Positions 1 through 5,345 of a stretch of DNA of 5,345 nucleotides are shown piece after piece. The translations under genes were made by a program, and so were the position numbers. The notes under the pieces were generated by a model. The model made no database searches. It had not been told where the DNA came from and saw only the letters and a program-made list of their open reading frames with translations. Position 1 is the stretch's first letter; each line of letters opens with the position of its first letter. The stretch is from JAAUQA01 sp036351435 (GTDB lineage Bacteria; Pseudomonadota; Gammaproteobacteria; Competibacterales; Competibacteraceae): assembly GCA_036351435.1 (NCBI GenBank), contig JAZBPA010000264.1:1-5345 (forward strand), written 5' to 3'.

Positions 1-204
1 ATCGGGCGACCTTTCCAAGCTGACCTTTGTGTGGCTGAAATCAGCTTATACTAACAACGGGGTCAGGTCTTTCAGTAAATTATTATTGGGCATTAAAAAT
101 CATCCTGAGAAAATTCCGCCTATCTATTCTGTAAAGCGGTCGCTCAAATCCGATTTGTCTGGTATCGTGTGAATCCGTCCGTAGCTACCCCTCTCCCCAC
201 GAAC
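1..204. other. AT-rich leader upstream of pyrG, no confident gene
   Basis: No recognisable gene is present here. One forward frame is open from position 2 to a TGA at 170-172 (56 codons, no start inside the window). It resembles no family I know and could be chance or the tail of an upstream gene. GC is about 41% over 1-160 by hand count and near 30% over 61-100, clearly lower than in the genes that follow, which suits a promoter region. The best -10-like hexamer is TATACT at 47-52, but no good -35 box lies at a normal distance, so I do not name a promoter. The stretch also holds an inverted repeat at 17-47 and a GGGGTCAGGTCTT motif at 59-71, treated separately. The pyrG promoter is inferred to lie here or further upstream. 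Confidence 0.5.
17..47. repeat. 7-bp perfect inverted repeat (possible hairpin)
   Basis: AAGCTGA at 17-23 is matched exactly by its reverse complement TCAGCTT at 41-47. Three further T-A pairs (26-28 with 38-40) can form after a two-base bulge, leaving a nine-base loop. No T-tract follows on either strand, so it does not look like an intrinsic terminator. It overlaps the TATACT hexamer at 47-52, so it could be an operator, the hairpin of a small mobile repeat, or chance. Confidence 0.35.
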
Positions 205-1851
205 ATGACACGGTATATTTTTATCACAGGCGGTGTGGTTTCATCGCTTGGCAAAGGTATTGCGGCGGCTTCCCTTGGCGCGATTCTGGAAGCGCGCGGC
301 CTTAAGGTGAATATGATCGAGCTGGATCCCTATATCAATGTGGATCCCGGCACCATGAGCCCGTTTCAGCACGGTGAAGTGTTCGTCACTGAGGACGGAG
401 CCGAAACGGACCTTGATCTTGGGCACTATGAACGCTTTGTCGACATGACGGCCAGTCGCAGCAACAATTACACGACTGGACGTATTTACGAAAGCGTCAT
501 TGGCAAGGAACGGCACGGCGATTATCTGGGCGGCACCGTGCAGGTCATTCCCCATATCACCGACGAGATCAAACACAGTATCAAATTAGGCTCGGGCGTT
601 GCCGATATCGTCATCGTGGAGATCGGCGGCACGGTGGGTGACATCGAATCCCTACCCTTTTTGGAAGCGATTCGGCAAATGGGTATGGAGTTAGGGCACG
701 AACGCACTCTATTTATCCACTTAACGTTGCTGCCGTTCATCAAATCTTCCGGTGAGCTGAAAACCAAACCCACTCAACACTCGGTTAAGGAACTGCGTTC
801 CATCGGTATTCAGCCCGATATATTGCTGTGCCGGTCAGACCGGGAAATTCCCGCCGATGAACGACGCAAAATCGCGTTGTTTACCAACGTGGAATCCAAA
901 GCCGTTATTTCCGCCCGCGATGTCGATGTGATCTACAGCATCCCTTTGTTTCTGCACGCCGAGGGACTGGATGAGATCGTGGTGGAAAAATTGCGCTGGT
1001 TTTCGTTGCCGCCGGCCGAGTTGTCGGAGTGGGAACGAGTGGTAGACGCTATTCGCAATCCTCAGCATGAAGTCGATATTGCCATGGTCGGTAAATATGT
1101 CGATCTAACCGATGCGTATAAGTCCTTAAACGAAGCGCTGCTGCACGCCGGTATTCGTACCGCGACCCGGGTGCGTATCCATTACGTCGATTCCGAACAG
1201 ATTGAAGAATCAGGGGTTGATGAATTACATGCAATGGATGCTATTTTAGTACCGGGCGGGTTCGGCGAACGCGGCGTAGAGGGCAAAATCGCAGCAGTCC
1301 GTTATGCGCGGGAAAATGCTATACCCTATCTCGGTATTTGCTTGGGAATGCAAGTCGCGGTGATTGAATTCGCCCGCCATGTCGCCGGATTGCGCGCCGC
1401 ACACAGCACCGAGTTTCGTAAAGATACACCGCATCCGGTGATCGGTTTGATTACCGAGTGGATCACGGAAGCGGGTACCGTGGAACAGCGCAGCGAAGAA
1501 TCCGATTTGGGCGGCACCATGCGCCTCGGTTCTCAGCCCTGCCGACTGGTGGAAAATACCTTGGCTAGAAACGCCTATGACAAGGACACCATCACCGAAC
1601 GGCATCGCCACCGCTACGAATTCAATAACCGCTACTTGGAGTTATTGCAGGAAGCGGGCTTGCGAGTCGCCGGACGGTCGCTGGACGGCGAATTGGTGGA
1701 AATCATTGAATTGCCTGATCATCCGTGGTTTTTGGGCTGCCAATTTCATCCCGAATTCACCTCTACACCGCGTAAAGGGCATCCCTTGTTCCAGAGTTTC
1801 GTACAGGCTGCGTTGCACCACCGGCAGCGATCGGAGGCGACATCACCATGA
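205..1851 (+). CDS. pyrG: CTP synthase (glutamine-hydrolysing)
   Basis: Cytosolic enzyme that converts UTP to CTP using ATP and ammonia released from glutamine, the last step of de novo pyrimidine nucleotide synthesis. The 548-residue product matches the family size (E. coli 545). The N-terminal amidoligase domain (about 1-266) opens with the GGVVSSLGKG nucleotide loop at 9-18 and carries the likely Mg ligands D71 and E139 (VEIGGTVGDIES). The C-terminal class I glutamine amidotransferase domain (about 290-540) has the PGGFGERG oxyanion strand at 350-357 and the triad C379 (GICLG), H515 and E517 (FHPEF). The ATG at 205 is chosen because MTRYIF aligns with the family N-terminus. An in-frame GTG at 169 would add twelve unconserved residues. 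Neither start has a visible Shine-Dalgarno sequence; a C/T-rich run precedes the ATG. The stop overlaps the kdsA start, which indicates co-translation. Confidence 0.97.
   Translation: MTRYIFITGGVVSSLGKGIAAASLGAILEARGLKVNMIELDPYINVDPGTMSPFQHGEVFVTEDGAETDLDLGHYERFVDMTASRSNNYTTGRIYESVIGKERHGDYLGGTVQVIPHITDEIKHSIKLGSGVADIVIVEIGGTVGDIESLPFLEAIRQMGMELGHERTLFIHLTLLPFIKSSGELKTKPTQHSVKELRSIGIQPDILLCRSDREIPADERRKIALFTNVESKAVISARDVDVIYSIPLFLHAEGLDEIVVEKLRWFSLPPAELSEWERVVDAIRNPQHEVDIAMVGKYVDLTDAYKSLNEALLHAGIRTATRVRIHYVDSEQIEESGVDELHAMDAILVPGGFGERGVEGKIAAVRYARENAIPYLGICLGMQVAVIEFARHVAGLRAAHSTEFRKDTPHPVIGLITEWITEAGTVEQRSEESDLGGTMRLGSQPCRLVENTLARNAYDKDTITERHRHRYEFNNRYLELLQEAGLRVAGRSLDGELVEIIELPDHPWFLGCQFHPEFTSTPRKGHPLFQSFVQAALHHRQRSEATSP
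831..853. repeat. Two adjoining 13-base palindromes inside pyrG
   Basis: CCGGTC-A-GACCGG (831-843) and CGGGAA-A-TTCCCG (841-853) are each perfect inverted repeats around a single central base, and they share three bases. They lie in the codons for the conserved CRSDREIP stretch of CTP synthase, so protein constraint and chance may explain them. No function is assigned. Confidence 0.3.
1833..1837 (+). promoter_or_regulatory. Shine-Dalgarno sequence of kdsA
   Basis: GGAGG lies ten bases before the kdsA ATG at 1848, inside the last codons of pyrG. It supports this start and shows that kdsA can be initiated by ribosomes independently, in addition to coupling through the ATGA overlap. Confidence 0.75.
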
Positions 1852-2678
1852 AGCTGTGCGGTTTCGAAGCGGGGTTGCACCACCCGTTATTTCTCATTGC
1901 CGGACCTTGCGTGATCGAAAGCGAACAGTTAGCGCTGGATACCGCCGGTCAGCTAAAAGAAATCACCCAACGGCTGGGAATTCCGTTTATTTATAAATCC
2001 TCTTTCGACAAGGCTAACCGTTCCTCGCAGAGCAGCTATCGCGGACCGGGCCTGGAACAGGGATTGCGGATACTGGAAACCGTTAAAACCTCGATTCAAG
2101 TACCGGTGCTCACCGATGTGCACGAGGATACGCCGCTTGCGGAAGTGGCTGATGTGGTCGATGTGTTACAGACGCCGGCCTTTTTATGTCGGCAAACCAA
2201 TTTTATCCAGAGTGTGGCCAGTCAAGACTTGCCGGTCAATATTAAGAAAGGTCAATTCCTGGCCCCGTGGGATATGAAAAACGTGGTCGATAAAGCGCGC
2301 GCGACCGGCAACCCAAACATATTAGTTTGCGAACGTGGCGTTTCTTTTGGCTACAATAATCTGGTATCCGATATGCGGGCTCTGGCAGTGATGCGTGAGA
2401 CCGGTTGTCCGGTCGTATTCGACGCCACCCATTCCGTGCAATTACCGGGCGGTCAGGGCAGTGTTTCCGGGGGACAGCGGGAATTTGTGCCGGTCTTGGC
2501 GCGGGCAGCGGTGGCGGCAGGCATTGCGGGGCTGTTTATGGAAACCCATCCCGATCCTGCTCAGGCACTCAGCGATGGCCCGAATGCTTGGCCCTTGGGA
2601 CGAATTGAAGCGCTGCTGGCAACGTTGAAAGAATTGGATCAAACAGTAAAAGCCCAGGGATTGTTAGAATCCGAATAA
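1848..2678 (+). CDS. kdsA: 3-deoxy-8-phosphooctulonate (KDO-8-phosphate) synthase, metal-dependent class
   Basis: Cytosolic enzyme that condenses phosphoenolpyruvate with arabinose 5-phosphate to give KDO-8-phosphate, the committed step to the KDO sugar of the LPS inner core. The 276-residue product forms one TIM-barrel of the DAHP/KDO8P synthase family (E. coli 284). Visible signatures are IAGPCVIES at 18-26, SSFDKANRSS at 51-60, NIKKGQFLAPWDMK at 131-144, CERG at 161-164 and FDATHSVQLPGG at 191-202. C21, H195, E232 and D243 match the four metal ligands of the Aquifex aeolicus enzyme (C11, H185, E222, D233) with a constant offset of ten. Metal-independent enzymes such as that of E. coli have Asn at the Cys position. 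The protein is therefore predicted to need a divalent metal. The start overlaps the pyrG stop as ATGA and has a GGAGG site ten bases upstream. Confidence 0.96.
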   Translation: MKLCGFEAGLHHPLFLIAGPCVIESEQLALDTAGQLKEITQRLGIPFIYKSSFDKANRSSQSSYRGPGLEQGLRILETVKTSIQVPVLTDVHEDTPLAEVADVVDVLQTPAFLCRQTNFIQSVASQDLPVNIKKGQFLAPWDMKNVVDKARATGNPNILVCERGVSFGYNNLVSDMRALAVMRETGCPVVFDATHSVQLPGGQGSVSGGQREFVPVLARAAVAAGIAGLFMETHPDPAQALSDGPNAWPLGRIEALLATLKELDQTVKAQGLLESE

Positions 2679-2755
2679 GTTTTTCCCCGGTGCCCGCCGA
2701 TAAGCCGGTGGAGTACAGGTTTACTCAGTGAAATAACTCACAGGAGCGATTGCGA
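2679..2755 (+). other. kdsA-eno intergenic gap without clear terminator
   Basis: This 77-nt gap contains two direct copies of CCGGTG (2687-2692 and 2705-2710), two copies of ACTCA (2723-2727 and 2736-2740) and a weak 5-bp inverted repeat (GAGTA 2711-2715 with TACTC 2722-2726). No stable stem followed by T residues is visible, so read-through from kdsA into eno is likely. An extra eno promoter here is possible, but I see no convincing -35/-10 pair. Confidence 0.4.
2742..2746 (+). promoter_or_regulatory. Shine-Dalgarno sequence fixing the eno start
   Basis: AGGAG stands nine bases before the ATG at 2756 but only three bases before the in-frame TTG at 2750. The spacing selects the ATG, which gives the usual enolase N-terminus MSEIKAI. 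Confidence 0.85.
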
Positions 2756-4042
2756 ATGTCCGAAATTAAAGCCATTCAGGGCCGTGAAGTTCTGGATTCC
2801 CGTGGGAATCCTACCGTTTCCGTCGATGTGGTTCTGGCCTCAGGAGCCAAAGGCAGCGCGGCGGTACCTTCCGGTGCCTCCACAGGTAGTCGGGAAGCCG
2901 TAGAACTACGCGACGGCGACCCTAAACGTTACCTCGGCAAGGGGGTCCTCAAGGCGGTAGCATCCGTCAACGGTGAATTGCGCAATGCCTTGCTGGGCAT
3001 GGAGGCCAATGATCTGGCTGCTATCGACCATAAGATGATCGCACTGGACGGCACCGAGAACAAAGGCCGGTTAGGCGCCAACGCATTGTTGGGGGTTTCG
3101 CTGGCTACAGCCCATGCGGCGGCGGCGGAAGCCGGGGTATCGCTGTTCCGGCATCTGAACCCGAACGGTCCCTATGTGCTGCCGGTACCCATGATGAATA
3201 TCCTCAACGGCGGTGCTCATGCCGATAACAGCGTGGATATTCAGGAATTCATGATCATGCCGGTCGGCGCGCCGAGTTTCACCGAAGCCTTGCGTTACGG
3301 CACCGAAACATTCCACGCGCTAAAAGCGGTTTTGAAGAAAAAAGGGATGAACACCGCAGTCGGTGATGAGGGTGGTTTCGCCCCCAATCTGCCTTCCAAC
3401 GAAGCGGCCCTGGAAGCGGTGATGGAAGCCATCGAAAAAGCCGGTTACAAGGCCGGTACGGACATGTTCATTGCGCTAGACGCCGCCAGTTCTGAATTCT
3501 ACAAAAACGGCAGTTATGAGTTGGAATCGGAGAACCGTTCCTTCAGCTCCCCTGAGTTTGCCAGTTGGCTGGAAGATTGGTCCAAACGTTACCCCATCGT
3601 GTCCATTGAAGACGGCATGGACGAAAACGATTGGGACGGCTGGGCTGATCTGACCGGTAAAATCGGCAGCAAAATTCAGCTGGTCGGCGATGACTTGTTC
3701 GTCACCAATACCAAGATTCTCAAACGCGGTATTGATGAAAAAATCGCCAACTCCATCCTGATCAAAGTCAATCAAATCGGTACCCTGACCGAAACCCTGG
3801 AAGCGATCAAGATGGCTGACGACGCCGGCTATACCGCAGTGGTTTCGCATCGCTCCGGTGAGACCGAAGACACCACGATTGCCGACATCGCGGTGGCGAC
3901 CACGGCGACCCAGATCAAGACCGGTTCCTTAAGCCGTTCGGACCGGGTAGCTAAGTACAACCGTTTATTGGTCATCGAAGAGGAACTTGGCAGTGCCGCA
4001 CGTTACGCCGGTCGTGACGCTTTCAAAGTCTTCAGAGACTGA
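2756..4042 (+). CDS. eno: Enolase (phosphopyruvate hydratase)
   Basis: Interconverts 2-phosphoglycerate and phosphoenolpyruvate in glycolysis and gluconeogenesis. In many proteobacteria it is also a component of the RNA degradosome. The product has 428 residues (E. coli 432). The N-terminal capping domain (about 1-135) contains the mobile SGAST loop with S42. The TIM-barrel domain carries H155, E164, E205 (GDEGG), the Mg ligands D242, E285 (SIEDGMDE) and D312 (GDDLFVTN), catalytic K337 in the signature ILIKVNQIGTLTET at 335-348, then H365-R366-S367 and K388. The later residues follow E. coli numbering with an offset of five, so the active site is complete. It lies 77 nt after kdsA and its product phosphoenolpyruvate is a KdsA substrate. 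A strong hairpin 14 bases after the stop may separate its expression from the downstream genes or stabilise the eno mRNA end. Confidence 0.98.
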   Translation: MSEIKAIQGREVLDSRGNPTVSVDVVLASGAKGSAAVPSGASTGSREAVELRDGDPKRYLGKGVLKAVASVNGELRNALLGMEANDLAAIDHKMIALDGTENKGRLGANALLGVSLATAHAAAAEAGVSLFRHLNPNGPYVLPVPMMNILNGGAHADNSVDIQEFMIMPVGAPSFTEALRYGTETFHALKAVLKKKGMNTAVGDEGGFAPNLPSNEAALEAVMEAIEKAGYKAGTDMFIALDAASSEFYKNGSYELESENRSFSSPEFASWLEDWSKRYPIVSIEDGMDENDWDGWADLTGKIGSKIQLVGDDLFVTNTKILKRGIDEKIANSILIKVNQIGTLTETLEAIKMADDAGYTAVVSHRSGETEDTTIADIAVATTATQIKTGSLSRSDRVAKYNRLLVIEEELGSAARYAGRDAFKVFRD

Positions 4043-4056
4043 GGCCGGCAATTCGT

Positions 4057-4080
4057 CAGGGCGGCCTAACGGCCGCCCTG
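4057..4080 (+). terminator. Perfect 10-bp GC-rich hairpin after eno
   Basis: CAGGGCGGCC (4057-4066) and GGCCGCCCTG (4071-4080) are exact reverse complements around a TAAC loop, giving a very stable stem that begins 14 bases after the eno stop. The placement suits a terminator, an attenuator or a 3' end stabiliser. The downstream bases (CCTCTGTTGCTCG) have no continuous T run, so an intrinsic terminator would be weak. Partial read-through into ftsB-ispD-ispF, or an RNA-processing role, is equally possible. If ftsB starts further upstream, the hairpin would lie inside its coding sequence. Confidence 0.5.
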
Positions 4081-4094
4081 CCTCTGTTGCTCGC

Positions 4095-4427
4095 TTGGGC
4101 CGATTAGCAGGCAAGGTCGTCCTGAGCGTCTTGCCGTTGCTATTAATCGGTTTGTCGGTAGCATTGAATTATCAACTTTGGTTGTCCGATACTCAGGGTT
4201 TACCGAAAGTTCGGTTACTCCAAGCCGCATTGCAAGAGCAACAGGATGAAAACGCACAGTTAGCGGAACGCAACCAGTCGTTGGCAGCTGAAGTCAGGAA
4301 TCTGAAGGAAGGCGTCGATGCGATTGAAGAACTGGCGCGTACCGAATTAGGGATGATCCACAAGGACGAGACCTTTTTCCGCGTTCTAGAGTCTCCCCCA
4401 CCTGCGTTATCCGTTACCCGTGAATGA
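4095..4427 (+). CDS. ftsB: Cell division protein FtsB (DivIC family)
   Basis: Small bitopic inner-membrane protein that joins FtsL and FtsQ in the FtsQLB complex, which activates the FtsWI septal peptidoglycan synthase. From TTG 4095 the product has 110 residues: a short basic start (R3, K7), one membrane segment (about 8-29) ending in the family-typical NYQLW, then a periplasmic coiled coil (about 38-70, rich in Leu, Gln and Glu) and the conserved tail AIEELARTELGMIHKDETFF. The start is uncertain because the frame has no ATG. TTG 4095 gives normal length and positive-inside topology but lacks a Shine-Dalgarno sequence. GTG 3993 has GAGG nine bases upstream but would add 34 residues, overlap eno by 50 bases and run through the hairpin. 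CTG 4122 and TTG 4131 are shorter options. The end overlaps ispD by eight bases. Confidence 0.88.
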   Translation: MGRLAGKVVLSVLPLLLIGLSVALNYQLWLSDTQGLPKVRLLQAALQEQQDENAQLAERNQSLAAEVRNLKEGVDAIEELARTELGMIHKDETFFRVLESPPPALSVTRE

Positions 4428-5124
4428 GACGGGGCGTTATTGGGCGGTAGTGCCCGCTGCCGGTATCGGCAAACGGATGGAAGCGCACACGCCTAAACAA
4501 TACCTAGTCCTGGCTGGCGTGTCTGTCATCGTCCACACGCTGGAAACCTTGCTTTCCCACCCGCGCATAAGCGGAGTCGTCGTGGTGATCAACCCAAACG
4601 ATGAATGGTGGGATACGCTCCATTTAGAGAGCGATAAACCGTTGATTACAACCACTGGTGGCGAAGAACGTTGCCACTCGGTACGAAACGGTTTGCTGGC
4701 GCTCACTGATTGGGCACAGCCGGACGATTGGGTGTTGGTGCATGATGCGGCCCGCCCCTGCCTGCATCGCACAGATTTGGACAAACTGCTGGATACTCTG
4801 GCTGCTGACCCGGTCGGCGGCCTGCTGGCAATGCCGGTGCGCGACACCATGAAACGATCCGATGCGCATGAGCGCATTGCGGCGACCGTGGAGCGCCAGA
4901 ATCTTTGGCATGCGCTGACGCCACAGATGTTTCGTTTGAACAGGTTATTAGCAGCTTTGCAACAGGCCGAAGAACGCAACCTTCAAGTCACCGATGAAGC
5001 ATCCGCCATTGAAGCAATGGGTTTGCAACCCCGTCTCGTTGAAGGGCGCGCCGACAATATCAAGATTACCCGGCCGGAAGACATGGCGCTGGCAGAGTTT
5101 TATCTGACCGGAGAAAACGGATAA
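4420..5124 (+). CDS. ispD: 2-C-methyl-D-erythritol 4-phosphate cytidylyltransferase
   Basis: Cytosolic enzyme of the MEP isoprenoid pathway that transfers CMP from CTP to methylerythritol 4-phosphate, giving CDP-methylerythritol. The 234-residue product has the family length (E. coli 236). It is a Rossmann-like nucleotidyltransferase with the CTP loop VPAAGIGKRM at 11-20 (R19), PKQYL with K26, the GGEERCHSVRNGL segment at 80-92, the metal-binding VHDAARP at 107-113 (D109), VERQNLWHALTPQ with R159, and NIKITRPEDMALAEFYL with K215 near the end. The GTG at 4420 is the only start that keeps the complete CTP loop with a normal N-terminus. It has no Shine-Dalgarno sequence and overlaps the last eight bases of ftsB (GTGAATGA), so translation probably depends on coupling. 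ispF follows four bases after the stop. Confidence 0.96.
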   Translation: MNETGRYWAVVPAAGIGKRMEAHTPKQYLVLAGVSVIVHTLETLLSHPRISGVVVVINPNDEWWDTLHLESDKPLITTTGGEERCHSVRNGLLALTDWAQPDDWVLVHDAARPCLHRTDLDKLLDTLAADPVGGLLAMPVRDTMKRSDAHERIAATVERQNLWHALTPQMFRLNRLLAALQQAEERNLQVTDEASAIEAMGLQPRLVEGRADNIKITRPEDMALAEFYLTGENG

Positions 5125-5128
5125 AGTC

Positions 5129-5345
5129 ATGCGAATCGGCCACGGTTATGACGTTCATGCCTTTGGATCAGGCAATTTTGTTGTTCTCGGTGGTGTGCAC
5201 ATTCCGCACAATCAAGGCCTAATCGCGCATTCCGATGGTGATGTGCTGTTGCATGCGTTATGCGATGCTTTATTGGGCGCTGCAGGACTAGGAGACATCG
5301 GCCAACATTTTCCAGATAACGATGCCGAGTTTAAAAACATTGACA
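5129..5345 (+). CDS. ispF: 2-C-methyl-D-erythritol 2,4-cyclodiphosphate synthase (5' part, cut by window end)
   Basis: Enzyme of the MEP pathway that cyclises CDP-methylerythritol 2-phosphate to methylerythritol cyclodiphosphate with release of CMP; the family works as a homotrimer. The first 72 residues are visible, just under half of the usual length of about 160. The start MRIGHGYDVHAF is typical, and the metal ligands D8, H10 and H42 are present at the same positions as in E. coli. The block HSDGDVLLHALCDALLG at 34-50 and GDIGQHFPD at 55-63 are also family hallmarks. The frame is open to the window edge. ATG 5129 lies four bases after the ispD stop, with only a weak purine stretch (GGATAA, 5119-5124) as a possible ribosome site, so coupling to ispD is likely. 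Confidence 0.96.
   Translation, partial: MRIGHGYDVHAFGSGNFVVLGGVHIPHNQGLIAHSDGDVLLHALCDALLGAAGLGDIGQHFPDNDAEFKNID

Noticed and set aside
47..52. TATACT as a firm -10 box of a pyrG promoter
   Set aside because: No acceptable -35 hexamer lies 16-18 bases upstream and no extended -10 TG is present, so it is mentioned only as a candidate.
1577..1996. Open frame of 139 codons across the pyrG-kdsA junction
   Set aside because: It lies in another frame of two well-supported genes and its translation resembles no protein family.
2750..2755. TTG at 2750 as the eno start
   Set aside because: It is only three bases from the Shine-Dalgarno sequence and adds two residues not found in the family; ATG 2756 has nine-base spacing.
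3330..3346. A-rich run in eno (AAG AAA AAA GGG) as a possible -1 frameshift site
   Set aside because: The heptamer is not in the slippery phase of the eno frame, and enolase continues at full length with an intact active site.
4424..4450. ATG at 4424 overlapping the ftsB stop as ATGA, a possible ispD start
   Set aside because: It is out of frame with ispD and reaches a TAG after eight codons; GTG 4420 is in frame with the complete CTP loop.
4437..4979. Minus-strand open frame of 180 codons opposite ispD
   Set aside because: It is an antisense shadow of ispD, with Ser/Arg-rich composition typical of such frames and no recognisable domain.

Overview
The window is a compact block of conserved housekeeping genes, all on the + strand: pyrG, kdsA, eno, ftsB, ispD and the first part of ispF. 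This order (CTP synthase, KDO-8-phosphate synthase, enolase, FtsB, IspD, IspF) is typical of Gammaproteobacteria. The KDO synthesis gene implies a Gram-negative outer membrane with lipopolysaccharide. KdsA is of the metal-dependent, cysteine-containing type, with an N-terminus like that of Xanthomonas-type enzymes rather than the E. coli or Pseudomonas type. A gammaproteobacterium of the Xanthomonadales, Chromatiales or Methylococcales kind is my best guess; the sequence does not allow a firmer assignment. Layout: positions 1-204 hold an AT-rich leader (about 41% GC over 1-160 by hand count) with no gene I can identify. It contains a 7-bp inverted repeat, a short motif that may belong to a mobile repeat, and probably the promoter of the cluster. 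pyrG (205-1851) overlaps kdsA (1848-2678) by four bases (ATGA). A 77-nt gap without an obvious terminator leads to eno (2756-4042). Fourteen bases after the eno stop lies a perfect 10-bp GC-rich hairpin (4057-4080), followed by ftsB (about 4095-4427, start uncertain). ispD (4420-5124) overlaps ftsB by eight bases, and ispF (5129 to the window edge) follows four bases later. The products are linked metabolically. Enolase makes phosphoenolpyruvate, which KdsA uses for KDO-8-phosphate. PyrG makes CTP, which IspD uses in the MEP isoprenoid pathway and KdsB (not in this window) uses to activate KDO. IspD and IspF contribute to isoprenoids, including the undecaprenyl carrier lipid for peptidoglycan and LPS, and FtsB belongs to the FtsQLB complex that activates septal peptidoglycan synthesis. 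The cluster therefore combines precursor supply and division functions of the cell envelope. Catalytic residues are intact in every enzyme over the part that can be seen. I found no clear mobile element, CRISPR array, RNA gene or undescribed system. The points worth a second look are the hairpin between eno and ftsB, the unclear ftsB start, the metal-dependent KdsA, and the leader before pyrG.
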